A stretch of DNA of 64,000 nucleotides from Sphingopyxis sp. MSC1_008 (GTDB lineage: Bacteria > Pseudomonadota > Alphaproteobacteria > Sphingomonadales > Sphingomonadaceae): contig NZ_JALPRD010000019.1 in the NCBI RefSeq assembly GCF_023197165.1, positions 1 through 64,000 on the forward strand. Direction: 5' to 3'. Of the stretch, positions 62,639-64,000 are shown piece after piece. The notes below the pieces were generated by a model, which was not told where the DNA came from, ran no database searches, and saw only the letters and a list, made by a program, of their open reading frames with translations. Within the stretch, counting starts at the first letter, position 1. Each line of letters starts with the position of its first letter. A program made the translations under genes and the position numbers.

Positions 62639-63700
62639 ATGGATGCGAACCCGCTGCTTGGCGTGTTCTTTCACTGGCTGGGTGGGCTGTCGTCGGCGAG
62701 CTTCTATGTGCCGTACAAGCGCATCCGCGCGTGGTCGTGGGAGATTTTCTGGATCACCGGCGGCATCTTCTCGTGGCTCATCGCGCCTTGGCTGTTCGCA
62801 TCGATCCAGACGCATGATCTGATCGGTGTGCTGAGCCGGACGCCGGGCGATATCTGGTTCTGGTGCTGGTTCTGGGGCGCGATGTGGGGGCTTGGCGGGC
62901 TGACCTTCGGGCTGACGATGCGTTACCTCGGGCTGTCGCTCGGCATGGCGGTGGCGCTCGGGCTGACGACGGTGATCGGAACGATGGGGCCGCCGATATT
63001 TCGCGGCACCTTGGGCGAGCTGTTCGCGACGACGAGCGGGCAGACGGTGTTTCTCGGCATTGCGATCACCCTCATCGGGATCGTGATCGTGGCGCAGGCC
63101 GGACGCCGCAAGGAACGCGAGATGGGCGCGACGAACGCCGAGGCGCACAAATCCGAATTCAACCTGCGCAAGGGCCTCGCGATCGCGGTCTTCTCGGGCA
63201 TCATGTCGGGCTGTTTCGCCTGGGGTCTCGACGCCGGCGCGCCTATCCGCGAGCTGACACTGGCGGCGGGGACCGACCCGCTATGGCAGGGCCTTCCTGT
63301 GCTGTGCGTCGTGCTGCTCGGCGGGCTCACCACCAATCTAATCTGGTGCGCCATCCTCATCGCGCGCAACCGCAGCATCCGCCAGTTCACCGGCGAGGCC
63401 GCGCCCGGCGCAACCGAAAGACCGCCGCTCGCGCTCAACTATGGTCTCGCCACGCTCGGCGGGACGCTCTGGTATTTCCAGTTCTTCTTCTACACGATGG
63501 GCGAAAGCCAGATGGGGCGCTTCGGCTTTTCGAGCTGGACGCTGCACATGGCGAGCATCATCCTCTTCTCGACGCTGTGGGGCTTCGCGCTCAAGGAATG
63601 GGCGCCGGCAGGCCAGCGCACGCGCGCGCTGGTGTGGCTCGGGATCGCGGTACTCATGGCGTCGACCGTCGTGATCGGCCTCGGCAACAGCCTCGCGTAA
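62639..63700 (+). CDS. rhaT: L-rhamnose/proton symporter RhaT
   Basis: A 353-residue inner-membrane protein with about ten transmembrane helices and the RhaT pattern: FHWLGGLSSASFYVPYKRIR (beginning at residue 11), a WFWCWFWGAMWGLGGLTFG segment, GTMGPPIF and a long LLGGLTTNLIWC helix. It takes up L-rhamnose with protons. GAGGGGAGAAAAAGG precedes the ATG. It lies 22 nt after lldD as the last gene of the plus-strand rhamnose unit. Confidence 0.96.
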   Translation: MDANPLLGVFFHWLGGLSSASFYVPYKRIRAWSWEIFWITGGIFSWLIAPWLFASIQTHDLIGVLSRTPGDIWFWCWFWGAMWGLGGLTFGLTMRYLGLSLGMAVALGLTTVIGTMGPPIFRGTLGELFATTSGQTVFLGIAITLIGIVIVAQAGRRKEREMGATNAEAHKSEFNLRKGLAIAVFSGIMSGCFAWGLDAGAPIRELTLAAGTDPLWQGLPVLCVVLLGGLTTNLIWCAILIARNRSIRQFTGEAAPGATERPPLALNYGLATLGGTLWYFQFFFYTMGESQMGRFGFSSWTLHMASIILFSTLWGFALKEWAPAGQRTRALVWLGIAVLMASTVVIGLGNSLA

Positions 63701-63706
63701 GCCCTT

Positions 63707-64000
63707 CTAGGCAGGCGTGGCGGCAAGTTCGCCGCGCGCCTGCCGGAACACCTCGATGCTGCCCCAGATCGCGAGTGCCGCCATGATCGCCGCGACGGCA
63801 AGGTCGGGCCAGCTCCGCCCGGTACCGAACACCCCGAGCGCGGCACCCATCACCGCGATGTTCCCGATCGCGTCGTTACGCGAGCAAATCCACACCGAGC
63901 GCATGTTCGCGTCGCCGGTGCGATAGCGATAGAGTATCAGCGCGACCGCGACATTCGCCGCGAGTGCGAGCGCGCCGATCATCCCCATCGTCTCGGCATG
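63707..64000 (-). CDS. Cation diffusion facilitator-like transporter, 5' part outside the window
   Basis: The final 98 codons of a membrane protein read leftward; the frame is open through the window edge. Visible are a transmembrane hairpin beginning HAETMGMIGALALAANVAVA, then a SVWICSRNDAIGNIAVMGAA helix with the HxxxD/NDxxxN-type metal-site pattern of cation diffusion facilitators and related small cation transporters, and a final helix before the tail. Without the N-terminus the subfamily and metal cannot be assigned. Convergent with rhaT, 6 nt apart. Confidence 0.75.
   Translation of the reverse strand, partial: HAETMGMIGALALAANVAVALILYRYRTGDANMRSVWICSRNDAIGNIAVMGAALGVFGTGRSWPDLAVAAIMAALAIWGSIEVFRQARGELAATPA

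Overview
The window is GC-rich (roughly 65%) chromosomal DNA of a sphingomonad, most likely Sphingopyxis or a close relative. The evidence is a Ros/MucR regulator, an alphaproteobacterial-type Fur without the C-terminal CxxC, several large TonB-dependent receptors, and a housekeeping set (ptsP, miaB, phoH, ybeY, corC, rarA, tsaB-rimI, nfuA) typical of Alphaproteobacteria. I see no prophage, insertion sequence, integrase, CRISPR array or rRNA. One tRNA gene, tRNA-Thr(UGU), is present.

Layout. 1-14.4 kb: end of a hypothetical gene, ptsP, a methyltransferase/membrane-protein pair, a glycosyltransferase pair, a GFA-family protein, a serine hydrolase, and then rarA, a GT4 glycosyltransferase, corC and ybeY on the minus strand. 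14.6-23.7 kb: an accessory block with a LysR regulator, a two-repeat Tat-type exported protein, a PD40 protein, a DUF1772 membrane protein, an ECF41 sigma factor coupled to its carboxymuconolactone-decarboxylase partner, DoxX, an Imm-5-like protein, and a haem-type TonB receptor with a DUF6607 protein. 24-30.6 kb: phoH, miaB, plsC, fur, mucR, rimI, tsaB, rutE-like and nfuA-like. The accessory block sits between phoH and ybeY, which are commonly adjacent in this class.

31.6-41 kb: tRNA-Thr, a Rid protein, then a TonB receptor divergent from a tight operon of an M19-family peptidase, a DUF1611/DgcN-like protein and two SxxK serine hydrolases. The shared promoter region carries a palindrome that reappears inverted next to the operon. 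The content suggests scavenging of peptides or amides, possibly containing D-amino acids. The M19 protein lacks half of the usual metal ligands.

41-55.5 kb: the most striking locus, eight minus-strand genes. TonB receptor, GH78 alpha-L-rhamnosidase, carboxylesterase, alpha/beta hydrolase, tannase/feruloyl-esterase-like lipoprotein, ACSF2-like acyl-CoA ligase, a small exported protein and a GH3 beta-glucosidase with a PA14 insert. All junctions overlap by 1-4 nt except the first, which has a 13-nt gap. 55.7-63.7 kb: a DeoR-type regulator and a complete L-rhamnose route (isomerase, kinase, fused aldolase/dehydrogenase, FMN lactate dehydrogenase, RhaT symporter). Together these read as import of an acylated rhamnosyl glucoside or rhamnose lipid, stripping of acyl groups and sugars, CoA activation of the released acid, and conversion of rhamnose to DHAP and pyruvate. 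The window closes with the 3' part of a cation transporter gene.
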